Positions 1 through 5,903 of a DNA stretch of 6,125 nt are shown here, one piece after another. The stretch covers positions 1-6,125 of the forward strand of contig JAUVOA010000097.1 in NCBI GenBank assembly GCA_030599445.1, written 5' to 3'. A program made the translations under genes and the position numbers. Below the pieces are notes generated by a model. The model was not told the DNA's origin, made no database searches, and was given only the letters and a program-made list of their open reading frames with translations. Source of the stretch: Atribacterota bacterium (lineage in GTDB: Bacteria; Atribacterota; Phoenicimicrobiia; Phoenicimicrobiales; Phoenicimicrobiaceae). Each line of letters starts with the position of its first letter. Position 1 is the first letter of the stretch.

Positions 1-1
1 A

Positions 2-892
2 AGAAATGTATATATGGCAGAAAAAGGTAAAGCGGTAACCAGAAGGGCACTAACCTGTATAGGAGAAGTAAAAAAACCGAGTATCATAATTGCACGAATT
101 GGTACTTCTTTCCGGGAAATCATAAATCTTTGTGAACCTACAATAGAAGATTTTGTAGTCATTGTGGGGGGACCTATGATGGGCAAGGTAATCTTTGATC
201 TTGATACGCCAGTAATTAAAACTATCACCGGAATTCTGGTTTTACCGAGGGATCATCCCTTGGTTTTAAAGAAGACCTTACGAATTGAATATATTATCAA
301 GCAAAGCAAGGCTGCCTGCTGTCAATGCAGTTATTGTACCGACTTATGTCCTCGTTATTTGTTAGGTCATGAGCTTTATCCCCATAAGATTATGAGGCAG
401 ATAAACTTTGGTCTTGATCTTCCCTACGAAATAATTCAAAATGCTTTTCTATGTAGTGAGTGTGGGCTTTGCGAGGTATTCGCCTGTCCGATGGAATTAT
501 CTCCCCGCATTATAAATCAAAAAATTAAGGAAAATCTTCTGGCAGCCGGTTATCAACCCAAGTTTTCTGGCAAAGAAGAAAATCCAAGAGAGATGAAAGA
601 ATATAGAAATATCCCCAGTTCGAGGATTAAAAATCGCTTGAGATTAAATAAGTATGATGAAAACGGCCGACGCCCATTACCGGTAATGGAAACTAATCCC
701 GATCAAGTGGAGATTTTACTCAAACAACATACGGGTGTTACTTCGAAACCTGTAGTGAAAATTGATGAACAAGTAAATGAGGGTGATCTTATTGCAGAAA
801 TTCCCAAGGGAAAATTGGGTGCACGGTTACACTCCAGCATTAAAGGAAAAATAACTTATATTGACGAGGAAAGGATTATTATTAAAAAATAA
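2..892 (+). CDS. pduS: PduS-like Fe-S flavoprotein of the RnfC family, 5'-truncated by the window edge
   Basis: PduS is a BMC-associated flavoprotein with two [4Fe-4S] clusters, thought to move electrons between the lumen and the cytosol (as a cobalamin reductase in the Pdu system, or more generally in NAD+ recycling). The frame is open to the left edge, and the in-frame ATG at 14 lies inside the conserved domain, so it is not the true start. Family members are about 440-450 residues. About 296 are visible, and the N-terminal flavin/NADH-binding part is missing. Counting from that ATG, residues 1-90 contain the GGPMMG motif (52-57) and a following TPVIKT segment typical of PduS/RnfC. Two ferredoxin-type clusters follow: CX2CX2CX3CP with Cys102/105/108/112, and CX2CX2CX4CP with Cys147/150/153/158. 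Residues about 230-292 form the C-terminal lipoyl-like barrel-sandwich domain (HTGVTSKPVV, then GDLIAEIP). PduT starts 20 bp downstream, the usual partner order. The DeoC/RpiB context makes a B12 role unlikely here and favours redox recycling. The family call is firm; the electron partner is inferred. Confidence 0.93.
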   Translation, partial: RNVYMAEKGKAVTRRALTCIGEVKKPSIIIARIGTSFREIINLCEPTIEDFVVIVGGPMMGKVIFDLDTPVIKTITGILVLPRDHPLVLKKTLRIEYIIKQSKAACCQCSYCTDLCPRYLLGHELYPHKIMRQINFGLDLPYEIIQNAFLCSECGLCEVFACPMELSPRIINQKIKENLLAAGYQPKFSGKEENPREMKEYRNIPSSRIKNRLRLNKYDENGRRPLPVMETNPDQVEILLKQHTGVTSKPVVKIDEQVNEGDLIAEIPKGKLGARLHSSIKGKITYIDEERIIIKK

Positions 893-912
893 TAATGAAA
901 GATAGGTAAGAT

Positions 913-1467
913 ATGGATATAATCGTTCTTGGAGTATTAGAATTTAATAGCATAGCAGTAGGAATAAAGGCTTTAGACGGTATAGTAAAAGCTGCCTCGG
1001 TGAAAGTAATAGATGCGAGGACGATTTGTCCGGGAAAATTTGTAATTCTTTTTAGCGGTGATGTGGCAGCAGTCGATGCTTCTCTTACTGCTGGCAAAGA
1101 AATTGGAGAAGGTTACATAGTTGACGAATTATTTATTCCCAATTTACATTCTCAGATTATTCCGGCAATTATCGGTACGGTTGAATGTAAAATTTGGGAT
1201 GCTTTGGCCGTAGTAGAGTCTTTTTCGGTAGTTGCCAGTATTGAAGCTGCCGATATAGCTGCCAAGACCGCCAATATTTTAATTAACGAGATTAGATTGG
1301 CTGTGGGGATGGGTGGTAAATCTTATATTAAAATGATAGGGAATATAGACGAGGTGGAAGCTGCAGTTAAAGCAGCAGTAAAGGTTATAGGTGATAAAGG
1401 TCTGCTTTGCAAAGAGGTCATTATTCCCAACCCCCATCCGGAAATTAAACCTTATTTTATTTATTAA
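913..1467 (+). CDS. pduT: PduT-like BMC-T shell protein with pore cysteine
   Basis: This is a shell facet protein of 184 residues made of two fused BMC domains (about residues 4-85 and 96-181), which assembles as a pseudohexameric trimer. It follows PduT over its whole length. The first domain carries TICPGKF at residues 36-42. In PduT the equivalent Cys (here Cys39, codon 1027-1029) from three subunits holds an Fe-S cluster in the central pore. The second domain has AVGMGGKSYIKMIG and ends with a conserved IIPNPHPEI tail. The length is normal for PduT. An AGG ribosome site (904-906) lies 6 bases before the ATG. It sits directly after the PduS-like gene, consistent with a PduS-PduT pair that carries electrons across the shell. 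The cluster itself cannot be proven from sequence, but retention of the whole CPGKF motif supports it. Confidence 0.95.
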   Translation: MDIIVLGVLEFNSIAVGIKALDGIVKAASVKVIDARTICPGKFVILFSGDVAAVDASLTAGKEIGEGYIVDELFIPNLHSQIIPAIIGTVECKIWDALAVVESFSVVASIEAADIAAKTANILINEIRLAVGMGGKSYIKMIGNIDEVEAAVKAAVKVIGDKGLLCKEVIIPNPHPEIKPYFIY

Positions 1468-1502
1468 AGATAAAACAGAAATTTACACATAGGTGGTAAA
1501 TT

Positions 1503-2945
1503 ATGGAAATAAACGAAAAAGATTTAAAATTAATAATTGAAAGTGTGCTTAATAAATTAGAAAGTACTAAAAGTGATAAAAAAATATTAGATAGTTCATT
1601 AAATAGACCTTCTTTGGGGCAGGATGGTATTTTTGAAGAAATAAATGCTGCTGTTGATGCTGCTGAAGCTGCTCATACCGAGTTGGTGAAATTAACTCTC
1701 GAAAAGCGAAGAGAGATAATCCGGAGCATACGCAAAATAATTATGAGCAACCTGGAAGAAATTTCTAAATTAGCCGTAGAGGAAACAACCTTTGGCAGAG
1801 TGGAAGATAAGGTTGAAAAAAATAGATTGGCTGCTTTAAAAACTCCGGGGGTAGAAGATCTCGAACCTACAGCTTATTCCGATGATAATGGAATGACCTT
1901 GATGGAACGGGCAGCTTACGGGGTTATCGGTTCTATTATCCCCTCTACCAACCCTACTTCTACAGTTATTAATAATGGAATTAGCATGATTGCCGGTGGG
2001 AATTCGGTGGTTTTTAATCCTCATCCTATGGCTAAAAAAAGTTCCTGCTTTACTGTTTCCTTGATCAATCAGGCGATTGTAAAAGCCGGTGGTCCTCCCA
2101 ATGTTTTGTGTGCCATTGCTAATCCAACTATCGATTCAGCCCAAACTTTAATGAAACATCCTAAAATTAGGTTATTGGTAGTAACCGGTGGTCCGGCGGT
2201 AGTTAAGACAGCCATGAACAGTGACAAGAAAGTAATTGCTGCTGGACCCGGAAATCCTCCCTGTGTTGTTGATGAAACAGCTGATCTGGTTAAAGCCGGC
2301 CGCGATATTGTGAACGGAGCGGGATTTGATAATAATATTGTCTGTATATGTGAGAAGGAAATTTTAGTTGTTTCCCAAATTGCGGATAAATTAAAAGAAG
2401 AGATGATAAAAAATGGTGCTTATGAACTGAAAGGTGAGCAGATTGAAAAGGTTACTAAATTGGTAATTGCAGACCCGGGAAAGCCCGGCCATGAAGGAGC
2501 TTCGAACAAAGAATACGTAGGGAAAGATGCCAGTGTAATTGCGCGAGATATCGGGTTAGACATTTCTAATCAAACCAAAATATTACTTTGTGAAGTGGAC
2601 CGTTATCATCCATTAGTCTGGACCGAACAGCTATTACCGGTGATTCCTCTGGTTCGCTTTAACAATGTTGATGAAGCCATAGATTTTGCCGTGCAGTGTG
2701 AGCATAATTTTAGACATACTGCTTCTATTCATTCCCGGAATATTGCTAAACTTTCCAAGATGGCCCAATTAATAAATTGTTCTCTTTTTATAAAAAATGG
2801 ACCAAATTATAGTGGTTTGGGGTTCGGGGGAGCCGGCTATACTTCTTTTACTATTGCTACTCCTACCGGAGAAGGATTAACCCGAGCAAGAACTTTTACC
2901 CGGGAAAGACGTTGTGTTCTGGTAGGTTATTTTAGAATTGTCTAA
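1503..2945 (+). CDS. pduP: CoA-acylating aldehyde dehydrogenase, PduP/EutE type, BMC-targeted
   Basis: It oxidises an aldehyde (here most likely acetaldehyde released by DeoC) to acyl-CoA with NAD+ in the BMC lumen. The 480 residues fit the PduP/EutE family. Residues 1-22 form an amphipathic helix (EKDLKLIIESVLNKLE) followed by a polar linker to about residue 38, the typical encapsulation tag of PduP. The dehydrogenase domain follows, with IIPSTNPTST (145-154), VTGGPAVVK (227-235) and AAGPGNPP (246-253). The nucleophile Cys281 is in FDNNIVCICEKE, the place of FDNNLPCIAEKE in PduP. The end has GFGGAGYTSFTIATPTGEG and RRCVLVGYF, as in the family. A strong AGGTGG site (1491-1496), 6 bases before the ATG, supports the start. 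The gap to the PduT gene is 35 bp. It could accept other short aldehydes; acetaldehyde is inferred from the neighbouring aldolase. Confidence 0.95.
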   Translation: MEINEKDLKLIIESVLNKLESTKSDKKILDSSLNRPSLGQDGIFEEINAAVDAAEAAHTELVKLTLEKRREIIRSIRKIIMSNLEEISKLAVEETTFGRVEDKVEKNRLAALKTPGVEDLEPTAYSDDNGMTLMERAAYGVIGSIIPSTNPTSTVINNGISMIAGGNSVVFNPHPMAKKSSCFTVSLINQAIVKAGGPPNVLCAIANPTIDSAQTLMKHPKIRLLVVTGGPAVVKTAMNSDKKVIAAGPGNPPCVVDETADLVKAGRDIVNGAGFDNNIVCICEKEILVVSQIADKLKEEMIKNGAYELKGEQIEKVTKLVIADPGKPGHEGASNKEYVGKDASVIARDIGLDISNQTKILLCEVDRYHPLVWTEQLLPVIPLVRFNNVDEAIDFAVQCEHNFRHTASIHSRNIAKLSKMAQLINCSLFIKNGPNYSGLGFGGAGYTSFTIATPTGEGLTRARTFTRERRCVLVGYFRIV

Positions 2946-2987
2946 AAATAATTTTATTTTTATGAGCTGGAGATTTGGAGGTTAAAA

Positions 2988-3257
2988 ATGAAACTGGGAA
3001 AAGTGATTGGTAATGTTATTTGTACTCAAAAAATAGATTCTTTTCAGGGTATAAAACTATTATTAGTACAGCCTCTTAATGAAAAATTAGAAGAAATTGG
3101 TGATCCTGTAGTGGCTTGCGATACGGTTCAGGCAGGCACAAATGATATTGTTTTTTATGAAGGCGGCAGAGAGGCGGCTTTGGGACTTAAAAATTGGTTT
3201 AATCCCTCTGATCTGACTATTATGGGTATAGTTGATCAGGTAAATATTGGAGAGTAA
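2988..3257 (+). CDS. eutN: BMC-P vertex protein, EutN/CcmL family (copy 1)
   Basis: This is an 89-residue pentamer-forming shell protein that caps the vertices of the icosahedral BMC. It shows the family pattern: an opening LGKVIGNVICT, then GIKLLLVQPLN (about 21-31), the DTVQAG block (45-50) and a closing MGIVDQV strand. A textbook GGAGG (2977-2981) lies 6 bases before the ATG. The preceding 42-bp gap is AT-rich and shows no terminator. It forms a tandem pair with the next gene. Over the first 55 residues I count about 30 identities between the two, so they are paralogues from a duplication or long-term co-occurrence. This copy differs in the loop after DTVQAG (EGGREAALGLKNWF), where the other has a Ser-Ser-Arg loop. 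It may therefore differ in assembly or interaction, which is an inference. The symbol denotes the family rather than strict orthology. Confidence 0.93.
   Translation: MKLGKVIGNVICTQKIDSFQGIKLLLVQPLNEKLEEIGDPVVACDTVQAGTNDIVFYEGGREAALGLKNWFNPSDLTIMGIVDQVNIGE
3249..3254 (+). promoter_or_regulatory. Ribosome-binding site overlapping the end of the upstream vertex gene
   Basis: GGAGAG lies in the last two codons of the first vertex-protein gene, 5 bases before the ATG at 3260. The stop codon of the first gene sits between this site and the start of the second. The arrangement indicates translational coupling, which would keep the two vertex proteins in a related ratio. Confidence 0.7.
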
Positions 3258-3259
3258 TT

Positions 3260-3523
3260 ATGATTTTAGGTAAGATAATCGGTAATGTAGTTTCAACTAT
3301 AAAGCTTCCGGTTTATCAAGGATATAAGATTTTAATCGTTCAACCTGTGAATGATAAAGAAGAGCCACAAGGTAAAAGTATTTTGGCTTTGGACACTGTT
3401 CAGGCAGGGGTGGGAGATACGGTCTTGGTAATTGATGAAGGGAACTCTTCTCGTTTGATTATGAATAATTCGACTGCCCCGGTTAGAACAATGATTGTAG
3501 GAATTGTCGATGCAATTAAATAA
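3260..3523 (+). CDS. eutN: BMC-P vertex protein, EutN/CcmL family (copy 2)
   Basis: This is a second pentameric vertex protein, 87 residues long. It opens with LGKIIGNVVST, continues with GYKILIVQPVN, contains the DTVQAGVGDTV block, and ends with a short MIVGIVDAIK strand. The loop EGNSSRLIM resembles the usual family loop with a small-residue/Ser-Arg pattern, so this copy looks the more conventional of the two. It begins only 2 bp after the previous stop codon, and its ribosome site lies inside that gene. Many BMC loci carry two or three BMC-P genes, so the pair is not unusual in itself. Why both are kept is unknown; mixed vertices or different interactions are possible. Confidence 0.93.
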   Translation: MILGKIIGNVVSTIKLPVYQGYKILIVQPVNDKEEPQGKSILALDTVQAGVGDTVLVIDEGNSSRLIMNNSTAPVRTMIVGIVDAIK

Positions 3524-3546
3524 AGTTAAGAATAAGGTTAAAAGAA

Positions 3547-4104
3547 ATGACTGATAATATAAATAGAATAAAAATTATCCGGAATGTGGTTAGTGGATTA
3601 TATTCTGCCACTACCCCTGAAAAAGTCCAACCTGCTCCCAATAATGTTCGGGATAAAGTGGGGTGTGTTGCTATTGGTTCAGATCATGGTGGATTTGAGG
3701 TCAAAGAAATTATTAGAGATTATTTGCGCACTATCGGGTATCGGGTTACAGATGTCGGAACTTCTAGTAAAGATAGTGTGGATTATCCTGATTTTGCCCT
3801 TAAAGTGGCCAAGAAGGTGGCCAGCGGGGAATGCGAAAGAGGAATTATGATCGATGGAGCTGGAATTGGCTCTTCAATGGTCTGTAATAAAGTTAAAGGG
3901 ATAAGAGCTGCCCTATGTTATAGCCTAAAAACCATTATAAACAGCAGAGAACATAATAATGCAAATGTTTTAACTTTGGGTGGCCCATTACACTCTCCGG
4001 ATGAATTACGCGAAATGGTAAAACTCTGGTTGGAAACTACTTTTGCTGGCGGAAGACATTGGAAGAGAGTCAATAAAATAATGGCTGTAGAAAGAAATCA
4101 ATAA
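3547..4104 (+). CDS. rpiB: RpiB/LacAB-family sugar-phosphate isomerase with N-terminal BMC tag
   Basis: RpiB-family enzymes interconvert aldose and ketose phosphates, classically ribose-5-phosphate and ribulose-5-phosphate. The protein has 185 residues, whereas plain RpiB has about 145-150. The extra 37 or so at the front include a likely amphipathic helix (INRIKIIRNVVSGLYS, residues 5-20) and a Pro-rich linker, read as a BMC encapsulation tag. The catalytic domain starts at about residue 39: GSDHGG (Asp45, His46), VDYPDFA (78-84), REHNNAN (134-140) and FAGGRHWKRVNKI (166-178), which carries the phosphate-binding Arg residues. In classic RpiB the active-site loop reads ICGTGIG with Cys as the base. 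Here it reads IDGAGIGSS, with Asp103 in the Cys position. Such DGAGIG variants exist in the family as I recall, so the protein is probably active but may use a different base or substrate. The start is supported by AAGG at 3534-3537. The true substrate is not known. Confidence 0.92.
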   Translation: MTDNINRIKIIRNVVSGLYSATTPEKVQPAPNNVRDKVGCVAIGSDHGGFEVKEIIRDYLRTIGYRVTDVGTSSKDSVDYPDFALKVAKKVASGECERGIMIDGAGIGSSMVCNKVKGIRAALCYSLKTIINSREHNNANVLTLGGPLHSPDELREMVKLWLETTFAGGRHWKRVNKIMAVERNQ

Positions 4105-4131
4105 AAATATGAAAAGAAGAGGTTTAAAATT

Positions 4132-4947
4132 ATGGATATAGATAAGATGGATAAAAAAGAATTGATTGATAAGATTAGTGATGAAATAATATCAAAGCTA
4201 AAGAAGACATCTTCTTCTGATAATCTTTCTTTTAAATCTGATTCGGGTAATAAAAATATAAAGGGTTCTTCCGGGGATTGCAAGATACAAATCAACACAC
4301 CTGCTGACCTCGCACCTTATATCGACCATACTTTGTTAAAGCCTGACGCAACAGAAGCTCAGGTGCAAAAATTATGCGAAGAAGCCGTTCAGTATAGTTT
4401 TTGTACGGTTTGTGTCAACTCTTCCTGGGTGGCTTATTGTGCCAGGAAATTAAGGGGAACCGGGGTTAAAGTCTGCGCTGTCGTGGGATTTCCGTTGGGG
4501 GCAACTGACAGCAGGACCAAGGCTTACGAGACTCGTAATGCAATAGAAAACGGAGCTGATGAAATAGATACGGTGATTAATGTAGGGGCTTTAAGAAATG
4601 GTGATCTAAAGACTGTGGAAGCTGATTTAAGAGCAGTATTGACAGCTTGCAGGAATAACACGACTACTAAAGCAATTATTGAAACTTGCTTACTATCAGA
4701 CGAGGAAAAAGTAATAGCTTCTCAATTAGTAAAAAAAGTTGGTTACAATTTTGTAAAGACCTCAACCGGTTTTTCTACTGCCGGAGCTACTGCCCATGAT
4801 GTTGCTCTGATTCGCAGGACAATCGGCTCTAAAATGGGAATTAAAGCAGCAGGCGGAATCCGTACTTACGAAGATGCTTTATTAATGATTCGCTCCGGGG
4901 CAACACGGCTGGGTTGTAGTGCCAGTGTAAAGATTGTTAGTGTCTGA
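4132..4947 (+). CDS. deoC: Deoxyribose-phosphate aldolase (DERA) with N-terminal BMC tag
   Basis: This class I aldolase reversibly splits 2-deoxy-D-ribose-5-phosphate into glyceraldehyde-3-phosphate and acetaldehyde. It has 271 residues against about 215-225 for ordinary bacterial DeoC. Residues 1-55 are an addition: an amphipathic, charged helix (KKELIDKISDEIISKLKK, 8-25) and a Ser/Gly/Lys-rich linker (26-50), the layout of a BMC encapsulation tag. The TIM-barrel domain starts with APYIDHTLLKPDAT (61-74). Key residues are visible: Asp146 in DEIDTVINVGAL, the Schiff-base Lys209 in NFVKTSTGFS, and Lys238 in GIKAAGGIRT. The end (TRLGCSASVKIV) is also typical. A purine-rich GAAGAGG site (4116-4122) lies 9 bases before the ATG. 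A second ATG at 4147 would shorten the tag by five residues. The gene lies between rpiB and pduL, so it is best read as the lumen enzyme that generates acetaldehyde. Confidence 0.96.
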   Translation: MDIDKMDKKELIDKISDEIISKLKKTSSSDNLSFKSDSGNKNIKGSSGDCKIQINTPADLAPYIDHTLLKPDATEAQVQKLCEEAVQYSFCTVCVNSSWVAYCARKLRGTGVKVCAVVGFPLGATDSRTKAYETRNAIENGADEIDTVINVGALRNGDLKTVEADLRAVLTACRNNTTTKAIIETCLLSDEEKVIASQLVKKVGYNFVKTSTGFSTAGATAHDVALIRRTIGSKMGIKAAGGIRTYEDALLMIRSGATRLGCSASVKIVSV

Positions 4948-4993
4948 TATATTCTGATATTATAAAGAATAGATGAGTCGAGGATGATTAAAA

Positions 4994-5650
4994 ATGGAAG
5001 AGCAAGACTATAAAAAACTTGTAGATATGATAACTGAAACGATTTACAAAGAAATAAAACCGAAAGAAGAATCATCTCATCTTTTTTCTATCCCCGTAGA
5101 GATATCCAATCATCATGTTCATTTAACCAGGGATTCTTTGGATATTTTATATGGAAAGGATTATGAGCTTACCAAATTACGTGATTTATCTCAGCCCGGA
5201 GAATTTGCCAGCAATGAGAGGATTAGTATAGTTGGCGCGAATATGAAAGTTATTGAAAAAGTAAGGATTCTTGGTCCCCTTCGAGAATATACACAAGCAG
5301 AATTATCCATTACAGATGGATATTTTTTAGGATTAGATCTTCCTACCAGAATATCGGGGAATATAAAAGGCTCTCCGCCCATCATTTTTATCGGACCAAA
5401 AGGCGTTTTAACTCTTTCAGAGGGAGCTATTCGAGCCGCTCGTCATATCCACATGACACCTAAAGATGCAGAATATTATCAGGTAAAGAATGGCGATAGA
5501 GTTAAGGTGGAAGTATCTGGAGAACATGGAGTTATTTATAAGGATGTAGTAATCAGGGTTTCTCAAAAAAGCAAGTTAGCCTTTCATCTGGATACAGATG
5601 AAGCCAATGCCGGAAATGTAAAGGGAACCGGCTTAGCAAGAATTTTATAA
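4994..5650 (+). CDS. pduL: Phosphotransacylase PduL, BMC-targeted
   Basis: It converts acyl-CoA and phosphate to acyl-phosphate and CoA, which recycles CoA in the lumen and conserves energy as acetyl-phosphate. The 218 residues match PduL, which is unrelated to the Pta enzyme. Residues 5-21 (DYKKLVDMITETIYKEI) form an amphipathic tag with a short linker before the catalytic domain at about residue 33. The di-zinc site residues are all visible: His41 and His43 in SNHHVHLT, Glu103 in QAELS, His151 and His153 in ARHIHMTP, and His198 in FHLDTDEANA. Arg97 stands six residues before the Glu, as does the catalytic Arg of characterised PduL. GAGG (4980-4983) lies 10 bases before the ATG. A possible earlier ATG at 4984 is in another frame. 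The gap to deoC is 46 bp. It is the last recognisable gene of the operon in the window. Confidence 0.96.
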   Translation: MEEQDYKKLVDMITETIYKEIKPKEESSHLFSIPVEISNHHVHLTRDSLDILYGKDYELTKLRDLSQPGEFASNERISIVGANMKVIEKVRILGPLREYTQAELSITDGYFLGLDLPTRISGNIKGSPPIIFIGPKGVLTLSEGAIRAARHIHMTPKDAEYYQVKNGDRVKVEVSGEHGVIYKDVVIRVSQKSKLAFHLDTDEANAGNVKGTGLARIL

Positions 5651-5665
5651 ATAATTAAAACGCTA

Positions 5666-5696
5666 AGAAATTTTGAATCCTATCTCCTGAATTTCT
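5666..5696 (+). terminator. Weak candidate hairpin after pduL
   Basis: AGAAATT (5666-5672) and AATTTCT (5690-5696) are perfect inverted copies with a 17-base loop, 15 bases after the pduL stop. The stem is short and AT-only apart from one pair, and no clean T-run follows directly, although the next 30 bases are T-rich. It is the best-placed hairpin for ending the operon but a poor intrinsic terminator. Confidence 0.2.
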
Positions 5697-5745
5697 ATGA
5701 ATTTTGCGATTTTGCTTATTTTATATCCCATACGATGTATACTAA

Positions 5746-5780
5746 AAAACGAGATACGATTCACAAGATACGAGATACGA
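5746..5780. repeat. Degenerate 7-bp tandem array, GATACGA type
   Basis: Five consecutive heptamers are in phase: AAAACGA, GATACGA (5753), TTCACAA, GATACGA (5767) and GATACGA (5774). Three are exact and two are degenerate. The array ends 3 bases before the first copy of the 38-bp spaced repeat. Its function is unknown. Confidence 0.7.
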
Positions 5781-5783
5781 ATT

Positions 5784-5821
5784 TGTTAGTGTAAACTTTA
5801 ACAGGATAATTTGATAAAAAG
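5784..5821. repeat. 38-bp spaced direct repeat, copy 1
   Basis: It starts with TGTTAGTGTAAACTTTA (5784-5800) and ends with GATAAAAAG (5813-5821). The 12 bases between differ at several positions from the other copy but have the same length. The second copy lies exactly 120 bp downstream. Conserved outer blocks with a variable core of fixed length resemble a protein-binding site or a mobile-element end rather than a random duplication. Confidence 0.8.
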
Positions 5822-5878
5822 GAAATGTTTACGTCTTTTTTCTGCTTTCCTTTAATTTTTTTTCTTTCCATTTCTTGA

Positions 5879-5894
5879 CTATATACACGATACT
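5879..5894. repeat. 16-bp repeat CTATATAC-A-CGATACT, copy 1
   Basis: This 16-mer matches 6026-6041 at 15 of 16 bases (A against T at position 9). It lies between a T/C-rich tract and the second 38-bp repeat and contains the GATAC core seen in the heptamer array at 5746-5780. Confidence 0.65.
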
Positions 5895-5903
5895 ATATTT
5901 ATC

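Noticed and set aside
14..16. ATG as the start of the PduS-like gene
   Set aside because: The frame is open upstream to the edge (codons for RNVY precede it), and the following residues belong to the middle of the PduS/RnfC fold, so the gene starts outside the window.
882..1097. Open frame on the minus strand
   Set aside because: It lies antisense to the PduT-like gene, which has full-length homology; the peptide has no recognisable domain.
2331..2372. Unusual Cys-rich active site (VCICE) in the aldehyde dehydrogenase
   Set aside because: Cys281 aligns with the normal nucleophile, and I recall substitutions at the flanking positions in other BMC aldehyde dehydrogenases; the second Cys283 alone does not signal altered function.
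2946..2987. Internal promoter or terminator between the dehydrogenase and vertex genes
   Set aside because: The gap is only 42 bp of AT-rich sequence with a ribosome site; no stem or paired -35/-10 boxes are convincing.
3584..3850. Open frame on the plus strand inside rpiB
   Set aside because: It is in another frame of a well-supported gene and has no recognisable family.
4098..4298. Minus-strand open frame with a hydrophobic, membrane-like peptide
   Set aside because: It is antisense to the tag and linker of DeoC, where A-rich codons read as Phe/Leu/Ile on the other strand; the hydrophobicity is a composition artefact.
5829..5879. T-rich tract as an intrinsic terminator
   Set aside because: No GC-rich stem precedes it; the only inverted repeat nearby has a 6-bp stem and a 30-base loop.
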